The notes beneath the pieces were generated by a model. The model had not been told where the DNA came from. It made no database searches and was given only the letters and a program-made list of their open reading frames with translations. A stretch of 64,000 nt of DNA from Amycolatopsis anabasis (lineage in GTDB: Bacteria > Actinomycetota > Actinomycetes > Mycobacteriales > Pseudonocardiaceae): positions 85,631 through 149,630 of the forward strand of contig NZ_VTHK01000023.1 in assembly GCF_009765355.1 (NCBI RefSeq). Reading direction: 5' to 3'. Both the position numbers and the translations under genes were made by a program. Of this stretch, positions 18,944 to 27,131 are shown piece by piece (the stretch's first letter is position 1; each line of letters starts with the position of its first letter).

Positions 18944-19579
18944 TCAACTTTCCGCGCGGTCCTTGCCCTGTACCACCGGGAAGACCTCGCCGACCAGCGT
19001 CACCAGTGATTTGCTGAGCAGGGCGTGCACCTGTTGCCGGTTCAGCTCACCCCGCACCAGCCACTCCCGACCGGCCGATTTGACCATCCCGCCGAACGCC
19101 CGGACCAGGGCGTTGAGTTCCTTGCCGTGCTCGCTGTCCCGGGACAGGCCCACGGCCTCGAGCACCAGGTCGGCGGATTCCTGATCGGCTTCCTCGACGA
19201 TCCGGTCCACATCGGGATCGCGGCCGATGCCCTCGGGGGTGATCGCGGTGAGCCACATCTGCCCGCGGCTGGTGATCAGGTCGAGGAACCAGTGGATGGC
19301 GCTGTCGGCGCGTTCCTCCAGCGAGCCCGCGGGCAGGATCTCGACGCCGACGTGCGGCACGGTCAGCGCCCGGCGGACGACGGCGAGGTAGAGCTCGCGT
19401 TTGGTCCCGAAGTAGTGGTTGATCAGACCTCGCGCCACCCCGGCCTCGTTGGCGATGTCCGAAGTGGACACCTCGGTGTAGGGGCGCTCACCGAAGAGCC
19501 GGGCGGCGCAGGCGAAGATCTGTTCCTTGCGCTCGTCCGGCTCCAGCCTTCGCCATTTCGGCGCGGGGTCGGTACTCAT
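18944..19579 (-). CDS. TetR family transcriptional regulator
   Basis: A 211-residue one-domain repressor. The N-terminal helix-turn-helix (residues about 30-60: STSDIANEAGVARGLINHYF) has the TetR pattern ending in a YFGTK element, followed by a ligand-binding helical domain with no recognised specificity. It starts 24 bp after the davB stop on the same strand, so it is probably the last gene of the permease-davA-davB transcript and may control that pathway. Control of the downstream thiolase gene, 52 bp away, is also possible. Confidence 0.88.
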   Translation of the reverse strand: MSTDPAPKWRRLEPDERKEQIFACAARLFGERPYTEVSTSDIANEAGVARGLINHYFGTKRELYLAVVRRALTVPHVGVEILPAGSLEERADSAIHWFLDLITSRGQMWLTAITPEGIGRDPDVDRIVEEADQESADLVLEAVGLSRDSEHGKELNALVRAFGGMVKSAGREWLVRGELNRQQVHALLSKSLVTLVGEVFPVVQGKDRAES

Positions 19580-19603
19580 GACGGATATCGTCGCACGGGT
19601 GAC

Positions 19604-21295
19604 TCAGTCGGGTAGCTCAATCGGCGCAATGTCGTCGAAGACATCGCCCGGTCCAGGGTTCGTCGGGTCGGTGGTACCGCCGAACCGGTGCATTACTCCC
19701 CAGATCGCGTTCAACGCGGTCTGGACCGCGCCCTCCGCCCAGCCGGCGGTCCAGGAGATGTCGTCCCCGGCCAGGAACAGGCCCCGGAACCGTTCGTCGA
19801 GCCGGTCCTGCATGAAATGGGTGAACAGGCGGCGCTGGTACCGGTAGTGGCCGGGCAGGTTCGCCTTGAACGCGCCCATGAAGTTCGGTTCGGCCTCCCA
19901 CGACACGGTGACCGGATCGCCGATGATGTGCCGCCGGACGTCGACGCCCGGGTAGATCTCGCGCAGCGACTGCAGCATCACCTCGACCCGTTCGGTGACC
20001 GACAGCGGCAGCCACTTCAGCGAATCGTCGGCCCAGGTGTAGGACAGGCAGATGACCGCGGGCCGGTCCGGGCCGTGGTCCAGCAGGTAGGTGCCGCGGG
20101 TCATCCGGTCGGTCAGCGTCATGCTCATCGCGTCCCGCCCGGTGACCGGATCGGCGTCGCGCCAGAACGGCCGGTCGACCGGGACGAACACCTTCGACGA
20201 CTCCATGTAGTGGGTGCGCTCGATCGCGGTCCAGTGGTCGATCGGGAACAGCGATTCGTCGCAGGCGATCTTGGACAGCAGCATCCAGCTCTGCGCGGTG
20301 AACACCGCCGCCGGGTAGGTCCGGATGCCGCCTTCGACATCGGTGACCGTGATGTTGTTCGGCGCGGTGCGGTGCAGCCGGGCGACCCCGGGCCGCGGGC
20401 CGCCGCCGTGCAGGGTGCGCAGGCTGGTCCCGGCGGGCCAGCCGACCAGCTTGTCCGGCACCCGGTCCCACAGCCGCAGCGGCAGCTGGCGGCTGCCGCC
20501 GACGATGCTGCGGTGCTCGTCGTCGGCGCCGGTGTAGACCACCCGCAGGATCTCCAGGATCGAGTTGGGGAAGTCGGTGTCCCAGCCGCCGGTGCCGAAG
20601 CCGACCTGGCCGAAGATCTCGCGGTGCCGGAAGGAGGCGAACGCGGGGGAGTCGCACAGGAACCCGTAGAACGTCTGGTTGTCCAGCCGTTCCACGAGGT
20701 CGTTCCAGATCCGCTTGATCCGCGGGACGTCCCGGTCCCGGATCGCGGCCTGCATCTCGCCGAACGCGGCGTGCTCGGCGAGCGTGCGGTGCCAGGCGTC
20801 CGACACCTCGCCGAAGATCGGCGGCAGGTCCTCCGGGGTGGTCGCGTAGTGGGTCTCGCCCTTGAGGTCGACGACGGTGCTCGGGGTGTCCGGGGCGAGC
20901 GGGTTGGGGAACGGGGTGGTCCGCAGGCCGACCTTGTCGATGTAGTGGAACAGCGCGGTCGACGAGGGCGGGAACCGCATGGCGCCCATCTCGGCGACCA
21001 CGTCGTCGCCGCAGCCGTCGAACCGCAGCGTGCGCAACCGGCCGCCGAGTTCGTCGATCTCGTAGACCACCGGGCGCAGGCCCATTTTCATCAGCTCGTA
21101 GGCGGTGATGACGCCGGACAGGCCGCCGCCGATGACCGCGACCTCGGTGCCGTGCCGGTCGGCGGGGATCGAACCGAGCCCGGCCGGATGGGCCAGGTAG
21201 TCGTCGTAGGCGAACGGGAAGTCCGGGCCGAACATCGTGATCGGGCGCCCGGGCGGTTCCGGCGTGTGGATCGCGGTGGGCACGGCGGAGGTCAT
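19604..21295 (-). CDS. davB: L-lysine 2-monooxygenase (flavin monoamine oxidase family)
   Basis: A 563-residue FAD enzyme. The N-terminus (ITMFGPDFPFAYDDYLAHPA, then GLGSIP), the dinucleotide site VAVIGGGLSG, the block FGTGGWDTDFPNS, and the C-terminus with FLAGDDISWT and DNPGPGDVF-like ending follow the pattern of pseudomonad DavB closely. DavB converts L-lysine with O2 to 5-aminovaleramide, CO2 and water. The family also includes tryptophan and phenylalanine 2-monooxygenases, so substrate should be treated as probable. The start at 21295 overlaps the davA stop as ATGA; a long upstream frame is a shadow. No DavT/DavD genes for the next steps are in the window. Confidence 0.85.
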   Translation of the reverse strand: MTSAVPTAIHTPEPPGRPITMFGPDFPFAYDDYLAHPAGLGSIPADRHGTEVAVIGGGLSGVITAYELMKMGLRPVVYEIDELGGRLRTLRFDGCGDDVVAEMGAMRFPPSSTALFHYIDKVGLRTTPFPNPLAPDTPSTVVDLKGETHYATTPEDLPPIFGEVSDAWHRTLAEHAAFGEMQAAIRDRDVPRIKRIWNDLVERLDNQTFYGFLCDSPAFASFRHREIFGQVGFGTGGWDTDFPNSILEILRVVYTGADDEHRSIVGGSRQLPLRLWDRVPDKLVGWPAGTSLRTLHGGGPRPGVARLHRTAPNNITVTDVEGGIRTYPAAVFTAQSWMLLSKIACDESLFPIDHWTAIERTHYMESSKVFVPVDRPFWRDADPVTGRDAMSMTLTDRMTRGTYLLDHGPDRPAVICLSYTWADDSLKWLPLSVTERVEVMLQSLREIYPGVDVRRHIIGDPVTVSWEAEPNFMGAFKANLPGHYRYQRRLFTHFMQDRLDERFRGLFLAGDDISWTAGWAEGAVQTALNAIWGVMHRFGGTTDPTNPGPGDVFDDIAPIELPD

Positions 21296-22083
21296 GCTTT
21301 GCTTCCTTCGGTGATCGTGCGGTACAGCTCGGGTCTTCGGTCGGTCAGGTGGGTGTTCTCGGTGCGGGAGGCGCGCAGCGCGGCCGGATCGACCTCGGCG
21401 ATCAGCAGCCGCTCGCCCGCGCCCGCCCGGGCCAGGACTTCGCCGGTGGGGGAGACCACGCAGCTGCGGCCGCAGTAGGTGAGTTCGCGTTCGGTGTCGC
21501 AGCGGTTCGCGTACACGGCGAAGAGCTGGCTCTCGTAGGCGCGCGCGGGCACCACGACATCGGCCACCACCTCGTAGGGCCGCATGAGCGCGGTCGGCAC
21601 GAGCAGGAGTTCGGTCCCGGCGAGCGCGTGCGCGCGGACCAGTTCGGGGAACTCGACGTCGTAGCAGATCAGCAGGCCGATCCGGAGCCCGGCGAGGTCG
21701 GCCTGGACGACGGCAAGGGCGCCCGGGGTGAACCATTCCCGGTCCAGGTCGCCGAACAGGTGCGTCTTGCGGTAGTTCGCCAGGCGCCCGTGCGGGGCGA
21801 CGAGCTGGACGCTGTTGTAGACCCGGTCGTGGTCGCGTTCGGGGTAGCCGTAGGCGATCGCGACCCCGGTGCCCGCGGCGATGCCGGCGATCCGCCGCGC
21901 GGTCGGGCCGTCGGCCGGTTCGGCGAGCTCGTGCGCCCGCGCGCCGATGTGGTAGCCGGTGGTCACCATCTCCGGGCACACCAGCAGTTCCGCGCCCGCT
22001 GCCGCCGCCCCGGCCGCGGCGGTGGCGAGCGCGCCGAGCACGTCGCCCGCGGCCGCGGGGCCCTGGAAGACGGCGGTGATCAT
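21292..22083 (-). CDS. davA: 5-aminovaleramide amidohydrolase (nitrilase superfamily)
   Basis: A 263-residue carbon-nitrogen hydrolase. The Glu-Lys-Cys triad is at Glu38 (LVCPEM), Lys106 (NYRKTHLF) and Cys140 (LLICYDVEFPE). Length and the blocks GYPER and YNSVQL match DavA, which hydrolyses 5-aminovaleramide to 5-aminovalerate in the lysine monooxygenase pathway. It is coupled to the permease before it (ATGA at 22080-22083) and to davB after it (ATGA at 21292-21295). The context with a davB-like gene supports this role over other amidases of the family. Confidence 0.85.
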   Translation of the reverse strand: MITAVFQGPAAAGDVLGALATAAAGAAAAGAELLVCPEMVTTGYHIGARAHELAEPADGPTARRIAGIAAGTGVAIAYGYPERDHDRVYNSVQLVAPHGRLANYRKTHLFGDLDREWFTPGALAVVQADLAGLRIGLLICYDVEFPELVRAHALAGTELLLVPTALMRPYEVVADVVVPARAYESQLFAVYANRCDTERELTYCGRSCVVSPTGEVLARAGAGERLLIAEVDPAALRASRTENTHLTDRRPELYRTITEGSKA

Positions 22084-23531
22084 GTTCTGGCCAGCCGGGA
22101 GCGCCGCATGCTGTAGCCGAAGTAGATGCCCAGCCCGGCCAGCATCCAGACGCCGAACACGATCCAGGTCGCGACGTCCAGGCTGAACATCATGTACCCG
22201 CAGCACACGACCCCGAGCAGCGGCGTGACCGGCGCGAACGGCACCCGGAAGGTGCGCGGCAGATCGGGCCGGGTGCGGCGCAGCAGCAGGACCGCGATGT
22301 TGACCAGGCCGAAGGCGAAGAGCGTGCCGATGCTCGTCGCGTCGGCCAGCTTGCCGAGCGGGACGAACGCGGCGAGCACGCCGACGAACGCGGAGACCAC
22401 CACCGTGTTGATCCGCGGCGTGCCGGTGCGGGGATCCACTTTGGACAATGCCTTCGGGACCAGGCCGTCGCGCGACATCGCGAACAGGATCCGGGTCTGG
22501 CCGTAGAGCACGGTGAGCACCACGCTGGAGATCGCCACGATCGCGCCGACCGCGAGCAGGGCGGACCAGAGCTTGTTGTCCAGCACGGTGGTGAGCACGT
22601 GCGAGAGCGCGGCCTGCTCGCCGTCGAACTGCTGCCACGGCAACGCGCCGACCGCCGCGACGGCGACCAGGCAGTAGAGCACGGTGACGATGCCGAGCGA
22701 GAGCAGGATCGCGCGGGGCAGATCGCGCTGCGGGTCGCGCGCCTCCTCGCCCGCGGTCGACGCGGCGTCGAAACCGATGTAGGAGAAGAACAGTTTCGCG
22801 CCGCCCGCGCTCATCCCGGCCAGGCCGAGCGGGAGGAACGGGCTGAAGTTCCCGGCGCGCACCGCGGTGAACGCCACCGCGCAGAACAGGACGAGGGTCG
22901 CGACCTTGATCACCACCATGACCGCGTTCGCCCGCGCGCTCTCCTTCGCCCCGGCCAGCAGCAGGAACATGGCCAGCAGCACGACCGCGATGGCCGGCAC
23001 GTTGACCAGCCCGCCCTCGCCGGGCGGCTGGCTGAGCGCGTCCGGGATGGCGAAGCCGAAGACGACCTGCAGCAGCTCGTTGAGGTACTGACCCCAGCCG
23101 ACCGCCACCGAGGCGACCGAGACGCCGTATTCCAGGACCAGGCACCAGCCGCAGACCCAGGCGACCAGTTCGCCCAGCGTCGCGTAGGCGTAGGAGTACG
23201 AGGAGCCGGACAGCGGGATCATCCCGGCGAGTTCGGCGTAGGACAGCGCGGAGAAGAGCGCGGTGATCCCGGCCAGGACGAACGAGACGACGACCGCCGG
23301 ACCGGCGACCGGCACCGCCTCGCCGAGGACGACGAAGATGCCGCTGCCCAGGGTGGCGCCGATGCTGAGCATGGTCAGCTGGGACAGGCCGAGGGAGCGG
23401 CGGAGATCGCCGCCCTGGCCGTGGCCGCCCTCGGCGACGAGATCGGCGACCGGTTTGCGGCGCAGCAACGCGGCCCGCACTCCCGGGCGCGGCGCTTCGG
23501 CGGGCCGGTCCCGGGTCGTTTCCTGATTCAC
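22080..23531 (-). CDS. APC-superfamily amino acid permease
   Basis: A 483-residue transporter with about twelve to thirteen hydrophobic segments. The TM1 motif IGATLGSGIFVVLG and the segment FFSYIGFDAASTAGEEARDPQRDLP in TM6 and following are typical of cationic amino acid permeases of the APC family. It is the first gene of a coupled set with davA and davB, so lysine import is the likely role. The start is GTG at 23529-23531. About 15 bp upstream is an inverted repeat GATCGGT (23548-23554) and ACCGATC (23570-23576) that could be an operator. Confidence 0.85.
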   Translation of the reverse strand: MNQETTRDRPAEAPRPGVRAALLRRKPVADLVAEGGHGQGGDLRRSLGLSQLTMLSIGATLGSGIFVVLGEAVPVAGPAVVVSFVLAGITALFSALSYAELAGMIPLSGSSYSYAYATLGELVAWVCGWCLVLEYGVSVASVAVGWGQYLNELLQVVFGFAIPDALSQPPGEGGLVNVPAIAVVLLAMFLLLAGAKESARANAVMVVIKVATLVLFCAVAFTAVRAGNFSPFLPLGLAGMSAGGAKLFFSYIGFDAASTAGEEARDPQRDLPRAILLSLGIVTVLYCLVAVAAVGALPWQQFDGEQAALSHVLTTVLDNKLWSALLAVGAIVAISSVVLTVLYGQTRILFAMSRDGLVPKALSKVDPRTGTPRINTVVVSAFVGVLAAFVPLGKLADATSIGTLFAFGLVNIAVLLLRRTRPDLPRTFRVPFAPVTPLLGVVCCGYMMFSLDVATWIVFGVWMLAGLGIYFGYSMRRSRLART

Positions 23532-23825
23532 GGTCGGTTACGTTATCGATCGGTAACGAGCGCGAAAACACCGATCCGTTGCTCGCGTGAGTTACAACAC
23601 GGCGATTCGTTGCATGCTTTGGCGATATCGGTGACGAATTCGACCGGTACGACCGGTGGGTTGCCCGCGACTTCCATCCAACCATCCCAGCGGGGTCGTG
23701 AGTGTTCGGGCCGGTTAGAGCGGGTTCTCGTTTGGTCGCCTACTGGTGACCTGGCGTTTCCGTTCGACGAGCCGCACTTGGCCGGCAAAGTGCGAATCCG
23801 CGCGGGTGGTGGTGCTCGGAGGTAC

Positions 23826-23870
23826 CCAATGCGGCGTTCGGTACCTTCAACGCCCCGAAAGCCACATTGG
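23826..23870. repeat. imperfect 45-bp inverted repeat (CCAATG ... CATTGG type)
   Basis: The arms CCAATGCGGCGTTCGG and CCGAAAGCCACATTGG pair with a few mismatches around a short ACCTTCAACGCC loop. It is unlike the 48-bp palindrome further downstream, so it is a second class of stem-loop element in the same gap. Function is unknown; it could be a terminator or a small non-autonomous repeat. Confidence 0.5.
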
Positions 23871-23880
23871 TGTCCTCCGG

Positions 23881-23924
23881 GTACCGGAACGGGGAACTCG
23901 GCCTACCGGAACGAGGAACACACG
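23881..23924. repeat. two units of the 21-22 bp tandem repeat also found at 48.7 kb
   Basis: Two adjacent units beginning TACCGGAACG(G/A)GGAAC. In reverse complement they match the units at 48702-48851 (GAGTTCCCCGTTTCGGTA) with single-base differences, so one repeat family occupies two intergenic places 25 kb apart. Confidence 0.55.
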
Positions 23925-23949
23925 TCTCGTGTATGGGAACCAAGTCTGA

Positions 23950-23999
23950 GGGTCGTGAGTGTTCCGGCCGGTTAGAACCGGCCGGAACACTCACGACCC
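23950..23999. terminator. dispersed palindrome, copy C: perfect 24-bp inverted repeat
   Basis: Left arm 23950-23973 and right arm 23976-23999 are perfect reverse complements around a 2-nt AG loop. The arm starts GGGTCGTGAGTG and ends CCGGCCGGTT. It lies 16 bp beyond the stop of the ArsR-type gene (minus strand) and is the best preserved copy. No T-run follows, as is usual for actinobacterial intrinsic terminators. Confidence 0.7.
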
Positions 24000-24015
24000 G
24001 CGCGCATGTTCGGGG

Positions 24016-24609
24016 TCAGGTGTCGTCTTCCGGGCCTTGCCAGTCCTTGGTTTCGTCGGCCGGGATGGTGAAGAAGCGGGTGTGCACCGGCCGGGCGCCG
24101 GGCGGCGCTTCTTCCTTGGTGTTGCCGTACTTGTGCAGCAGTTCCAGGAACTCCGCGTACAACGCCTCGACTTCTTCGAGTGTGTAGTGGTGGTAGCCGC
24201 GGGAAACCCGCACCCAGTTCCCGTGCTGGTTGTACTCGGCCATCAGCCGCTGGAACAGCTTGACCTCGCCGGGCATCCGGAGCCGGGCCCAGGCGTCGTA
24301 GGCGGCTTTGTCCTCTTCGGACAGTGCGTCGTAGTCCGGCGCCCGGCGGTCCGTCGGCACCGTGCGGTACCAGCGTTCCCGGCCGACCGCGCGTTCCGGG
24401 ATCTCTTCGATGATGTCCGCGTCGGCGAGGATTCGCAGGTGGTAGCTCGTCGTCCCGGTGTTCTCGCCGAGCGCCTCGGCGATGGTCGTGGAGTTCGCTT
24501 CGCCCCGTTTGCCCAGTTCGGTGAGGATCTTCGCGCGGCGCGGATTGGCCAGCGCCTTCAGCGCCTTGCCGTCGCTGACCACTCGCCGGATCGGGGTCTT
24601 CTTCGCCAT
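24016..24609 (-). CDS. ArsR/HTH_20-type winged-helix regulator
   Basis: A 197-residue DNA-binding protein. The first 95 residues form an ArsR-like winged helix (KALKALANPRRAKILTELG, then a recognition helix around NTGTTSYHLRILADADI). The C-terminal 100 residues are charged and helical and resemble the extended tails of actinobacterial helix-turn-helix-20 regulators. There is no metal-binding Cys cluster. It diverges from the small membrane protein at 24709, and the 99-bp gap is packed with TGCAGA-type palindromes, so it most likely represses both genes. Confidence 0.85.
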   Translation of the reverse strand: MAKKTPIRRVVSDGKALKALANPRRAKILTELGKRGEANSTTIAEALGENTGTTSYHLRILADADIIEEIPERAVGRERWYRTVPTDRRAPDYDALSEEDKAAYDAWARLRMPGEVKLFQRLMAEYNQHGNWVRVSRGYHHYTLEEVEALYAEFLELLHKYGNTKEEAPPGARPVHTRFFTIPADETKDWQGPEDDT

Positions 24610-24629
24610 CCGACCACCCTACCGCACTC

Positions 24630-24675
24630 GCAGAAGAACCTCTGCAGAGAAAACCTTGCAGAAAAACTTCTGCAA
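24630..24675. promoter_or_regulatory. operator cluster between ArsR-type gene and membrane protein
   Basis: Three overlapping symmetrical sites built from the half site TTGCAGAA or its core: GCAGA/TCTGC with 6-nt spacer at 24630-24645, the 10-bp palindrome CTCTGCAGAG at 24640-24649, and TTGCAGAA/TTCTGCAA with 4-nt spacer at 24656-24675. This is an AT-richer patch in GC-rich DNA and fits a winged-helix dimer binding more than once. Confidence 0.65.
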
Positions 24676-24708
24676 CTCTACGGTGGTGGTCAAGGAGGAA
24701 TCGGAGGG

Positions 24709-25140
24709 ATGGGGATCATGGCGGTGTTGACGTTGGCCAGGCCGAGGGTGGCGGCCATGGCGGGGAAGTGGGTGCCGAGGGTGCTCGGCGCGGTGGCCGC
24801 GGGCCTGGTGCCGTGGCTGGTGGTCCTGGGGGCGACGCTGCCCAGCACGATCGAGGTGCGGCACTGGCCGGCGGCGTGGATCGGCCTGGACCTGATGATC
24901 GCGCTCGGCTGCGCGGCGACGGCCGTGCTGTACCGCCGGGGCGACGCGCGCGCCGGGCTGACCGCGGCCGCGGTGGCCGCGCTCGCGGTGATGGACGCCT
25001 GGTTCGACGTGCTGACCGCGCAACCCGGCTCGCCCCTTGTCCAAGCGTCGGCTTGCGCGGTCGGGGAACTTGGGCTGGCCGCCTTCTGTGTGGCGGTCGC
25101 CTTGCGGGCTGGGGGTCGTGCGTGGTGCGGGCGGTGCTAA
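24709..25140 (+). CDS. small four-TM hypothetical membrane protein
   Basis: A 143-residue protein with four hydrophobic segments (about residues 18-40, 50-70, 78-100 and 112-132) and a short Arg/Cys-containing tail. No family is recognised. Two starts, 24709 and 24718, each have a good Shine-Dalgarno (AAGGAGG at 24692 and GGAGGG at 24703). It is transcribed away from the ArsR-type gene through the TGCAGA operator cluster, so it is probably that regulator's target. Its last codons and its TAA lie inside a copy of the dispersed palindrome and overlap the stop of the converging isomerase gene. Confidence 0.7.
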   Translation: MGIMAVLTLARPRVAAMAGKWVPRVLGAVAAGLVPWLVVLGATLPSTIEVRHWPAAWIGLDLMIALGCAATAVLYRRGDARAGLTAAAVAALAVMDAWFDVLTAQPGSPLVQASACAVGELGLAAFCVAVALRAGGRAWCGRC

Positions 25141-25160
25141 CCGCCCGGAACACCCACGAC
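25115..25160. repeat. dispersed palindrome, copy D, overlapping two converging stop codons
   Basis: Arms 25115-25135 and 25140-25160 match at 18 of 21 positions around a 4-nt loop. Sequence and symmetry follow copies A and C (GTCGTG outer end, GGGCGGT/ACCGCCC inner end). The plus-strand TAA (25138-25140) and the minus-strand TAG (25139-25137) both fall at the centre, so the element supplies the last codons and stops of two genes as well as a hairpin. Confidence 0.6.
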
Positions 25161-25961
25161 GTGGTTGCGGTAGGAGGAGATCACCTGGGCGAGGACTTCG
25201 GCGCCGGGGCGTTGCCAGAGGTCGGCGTTGAACACCTCGACCTCGATCGGACCGGTGTAGCCCGCCGCATCGACGCAGGCGCGGAGGGTGCGGTGGTCGA
25301 TCGGACCCGCGCCGGGGAGGGCGCGGGCGAGGAGGGGATCGGTCAGCGGGACGAGCTGGTCGCAGACGTGGAAGCCGACGATCCGCCCGGCCGCCCGGGG
25401 GATCGACTCGGCGATGCCCGGATCCCACCAGACGTGGAACTCGTCGACGACCACGCCGACCGCTTCGGGCGGGTAGGGTTCCGCGATCGCCACCGCCTGG
25501 TCCAAAGTAGACAGCACCGAGCGTTCGGCGCACTGGATGGGGTGCAGCGGTTCCAGGCCCAGCCGGACTCCGTGCCGGAGGGCGACCGGGGCCAGCTGGT
25601 CCACGGCCTCGGCGACGCGGCGGCGGGAGCCCGGCAGGTCGCGGTTCGCCACCCCGCCGACGACCAGCACCAGCACGTCGGTGCCCAGGCGCGCCGCGTC
25701 CTCGATCGCCTGCCGGGTGTCGGCGACCCCGTCGACCGGGGCGCCCTCCGGGGTGACGCCGGTGAAGAAACCGCCGCGGCAGAGCGAGGAAACCCGCAGG
25801 CCGTGCGACCGGACCAGGCGGGCCGCTTCGGCGACGCCGACCTCGGCGACCTTGTCCCGCCACAGACCGATCCAGCCGACCCCGGCTTCCGCGCACCCAG
25901 CGACGGCTTCGCGCAGCGACCAGGTTTTCGTGGTGATCTGGTTGAGGCTCAGCCGGTCCAT
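25137..25961 (-). CDS. sugar phosphate isomerase/epimerase (AP endonuclease 2-like TIM barrel)
   Basis: A 274-residue TIM-barrel protein of the xylose-isomerase-like superfamily. Metal-ligand segments are visible: LGLEPLHPI (Glu), VVVDEFHVWWDP (Asp/His) and VGFHVCDQ (His). The start at 25961 overlaps the DUF993 stop (TGATG), so both are co-translated. Members act on sugars, cyclitols and 3-keto-sugars; the actual substrate is not known. It is the last gene of the left arm of the LacI-controlled region. Confidence 0.82.
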   Translation of the reverse strand: MDRLSLNQITTKTWSLREAVAGCAEAGVGWIGLWRDKVAEVGVAEAARLVRSHGLRVSSLCRGGFFTGVTPEGAPVDGVADTRQAIEDAARLGTDVLVLVVGGVANRDLPGSRRRVAEAVDQLAPVALRHGVRLGLEPLHPIQCAERSVLSTLDQAVAIAEPYPPEAVGVVVDEFHVWWDPGIAESIPRAAGRIVGFHVCDQLVPLTDPLLARALPGAGPIDHRTLRACVDAAGYTGPIEVEVFNADLWQRPGAEVLAQVISSYRNHVVGVPGG

Positions 25962-27109
25962 CACGGTATCCCGGCGGCGGCGAGCAGCGGGCGCATGCGG
26001 GCGACGGCGAGGTCCGGATCGGGCAGCAGCCCCGCGGCGTCGGCGAGGCGCAGGACCTCGGCGAGGTGCACGATCGAGCGCGCGGATTCCAGGCCGCCGA
26101 CCATCCGGAAGTGCCGCTGCTGCCCGGTGAGGTAGGCCAGGAAGACCACGCCCACCTTGTAGTACCGGGTCGGCGCCCGGAAGATCTCCCGGGCGAGCGG
26201 GACGGTCGGGTCGAGCAGGGCGTGGTAGCTCGCGGTGTCGCCTTCGTCCAGTGTGGACAGCGCGGCGGCGGCGACCGGGGCGATCGGGTCGAAGATGCCC
26301 AGCAGCGCTTCGCTGTGTCCCCGCTCGTCGCCTTCGATCAGGTCCGGGTAGTGGAAGTCGTCGCCGGTGTAGCAGGCCACGCCGTCCGGCAGCGCGCGGC
26401 GGAACGCGGTTTCGGTGTCCGCGTCGAGCACGGACACCTTGACTCCGGCGACGACCGAAGCGTGCTCCGCGCACAGGGCGGCCAGTTCGTCGGCGGCCGC
26501 GGAAACGTCCCGGTGGCCCCAGTAGCCCGCGAGCGCGGGGTCGAACTGCTCGCCGAGCCAGTGCAGCAGCACCGGTGTCTCCGCGGCGGCGAGCAGTTTC
26601 CCGTACGCCGCGCGGTAATCGCCCGGACCGGAAGCGGCCGCCGCGAGCGCGCGGCTGGCCAGCACGACCGGGGTCGCCCCGGCGCCGGTGACCAGCTCGA
26701 GCTGCTCCCGCCACGCGTCCACCACATCGTCTACTGTGGACGGACCGGGTGGGAGCTGGTCGGTGCCGACCCCGGCCGCCCAGCGCCCGCCCGCCGCGCT
26801 CGCCTCCGCGCCGGTCCGGCGGATCAGCTCCCGGGTGTTCGCCCAGTCCAGGCCCATTCCGCGCTGCGCGGTGTCCATCGCCTCGGCGACTCCGAGCCCG
26901 CAGGCCCACAACCGGTGCCGGAAGGCCAGGGTCGCGTCCCAGTCGATCGCGCAAGCGTGCCCCGGGGAAAGCGGGTCGGCGACCACATGTGCGGCGGCGT
27001 AGGCGATCCGCGAACGGAACGGGCGGAACGGGGGAGCGGGCGGGCGCGGCCCGGAAGGTGACCATTCCCGCAACGTGCCGTCCGGGCGGGGGAGCGAAAG
27101 CGCGGTCAT
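25961..27109 (-). CDS. DUF993 / dihydrodipicolinate synthase-like protein
   Basis: A 382-residue protein of the DUF993 group, distantly related to the DapA/aldolase TIM barrel. Recognisable blocks are the N-terminal proline-rich stretch, DWDATLAFRHRLW, GMGLDWANTRELI, VKVSVLD and CYTGDDFHYPDLI. In this family the gene is usually found with Gfo/Idh/MocA oxidoreductases and isomerases in sugar or cyclitol clusters, which is also the case here. Reaction unknown; an aldol-type or lyase step is an inference. It begins 22 bp after a perfect LacI-type palindrome (27132-27143) and is coupled to the isomerase. Confidence 0.8.
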   Translation of the reverse strand: MTALSLPRPDGTLREWSPSGPRPPAPPFRPFRSRIAYAAAHVVADPLSPGHACAIDWDATLAFRHRLWACGLGVAEAMDTAQRGMGLDWANTRELIRRTGAEASAAGGRWAAGVGTDQLPPGPSTVDDVVDAWREQLELVTGAGATPVVLASRALAAAASGPGDYRAAYGKLLAAAETPVLLHWLGEQFDPALAGYWGHRDVSAAADELAALCAEHASVVAGVKVSVLDADTETAFRRALPDGVACYTGDDFHYPDLIEGDERGHSEALLGIFDPIAPVAAAALSTLDEGDTASYHALLDPTVPLAREIFRAPTRYYKVGVVFLAYLTGQQRHFRMVGGLESARSIVHLAEVLRLADAAGLLPDPDLAVARMRPLLAAAGIP

Positions 27110-27131
27110 CAGGCGGCCCCATCGATCGAGT

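Larger units (their letters stand above)
23532..23948. promoter_or_regulatory. intergenic region before permease; repeats but no gene
   Basis: A 417-bp stretch without a credible gene. Near the permease it has the inverted repeat GATCGGT/ACCGATC (23548-23576), a candidate operator. At about 23692-23716 a left half of the dispersed palindrome is present (GGGTCGTGAGTGTTCGG then GCCGGTT) without its right half. The rest, up to 23948, holds the two other repeat types listed separately. Short frames here on both strands lack ribosome binding sites and run through the repeats. Confidence 0.5.

Noticed and set aside
16111..19017. 968-codon plus-strand frame across the MmpL and thiolase genes
   Set aside because: It spans two well supported minus-strand genes and shows low-complexity Arg/Gln/His composition without any motif.
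19604..22083. Auxin pathway (tryptophan 2-monooxygenase with indoleacetamide hydrolase)
   Set aside because: Sequence blocks over the whole length fit DavB, and the amidase is a nitrilase-superfamily DavA type instead of the amidase-signature IaaH.
23740..23994. 84-codon minus-strand frame in the repeat-filled gap
   Set aside because: It is made of the palindrome and repeat sequences, has no ribosome site and no protein family.
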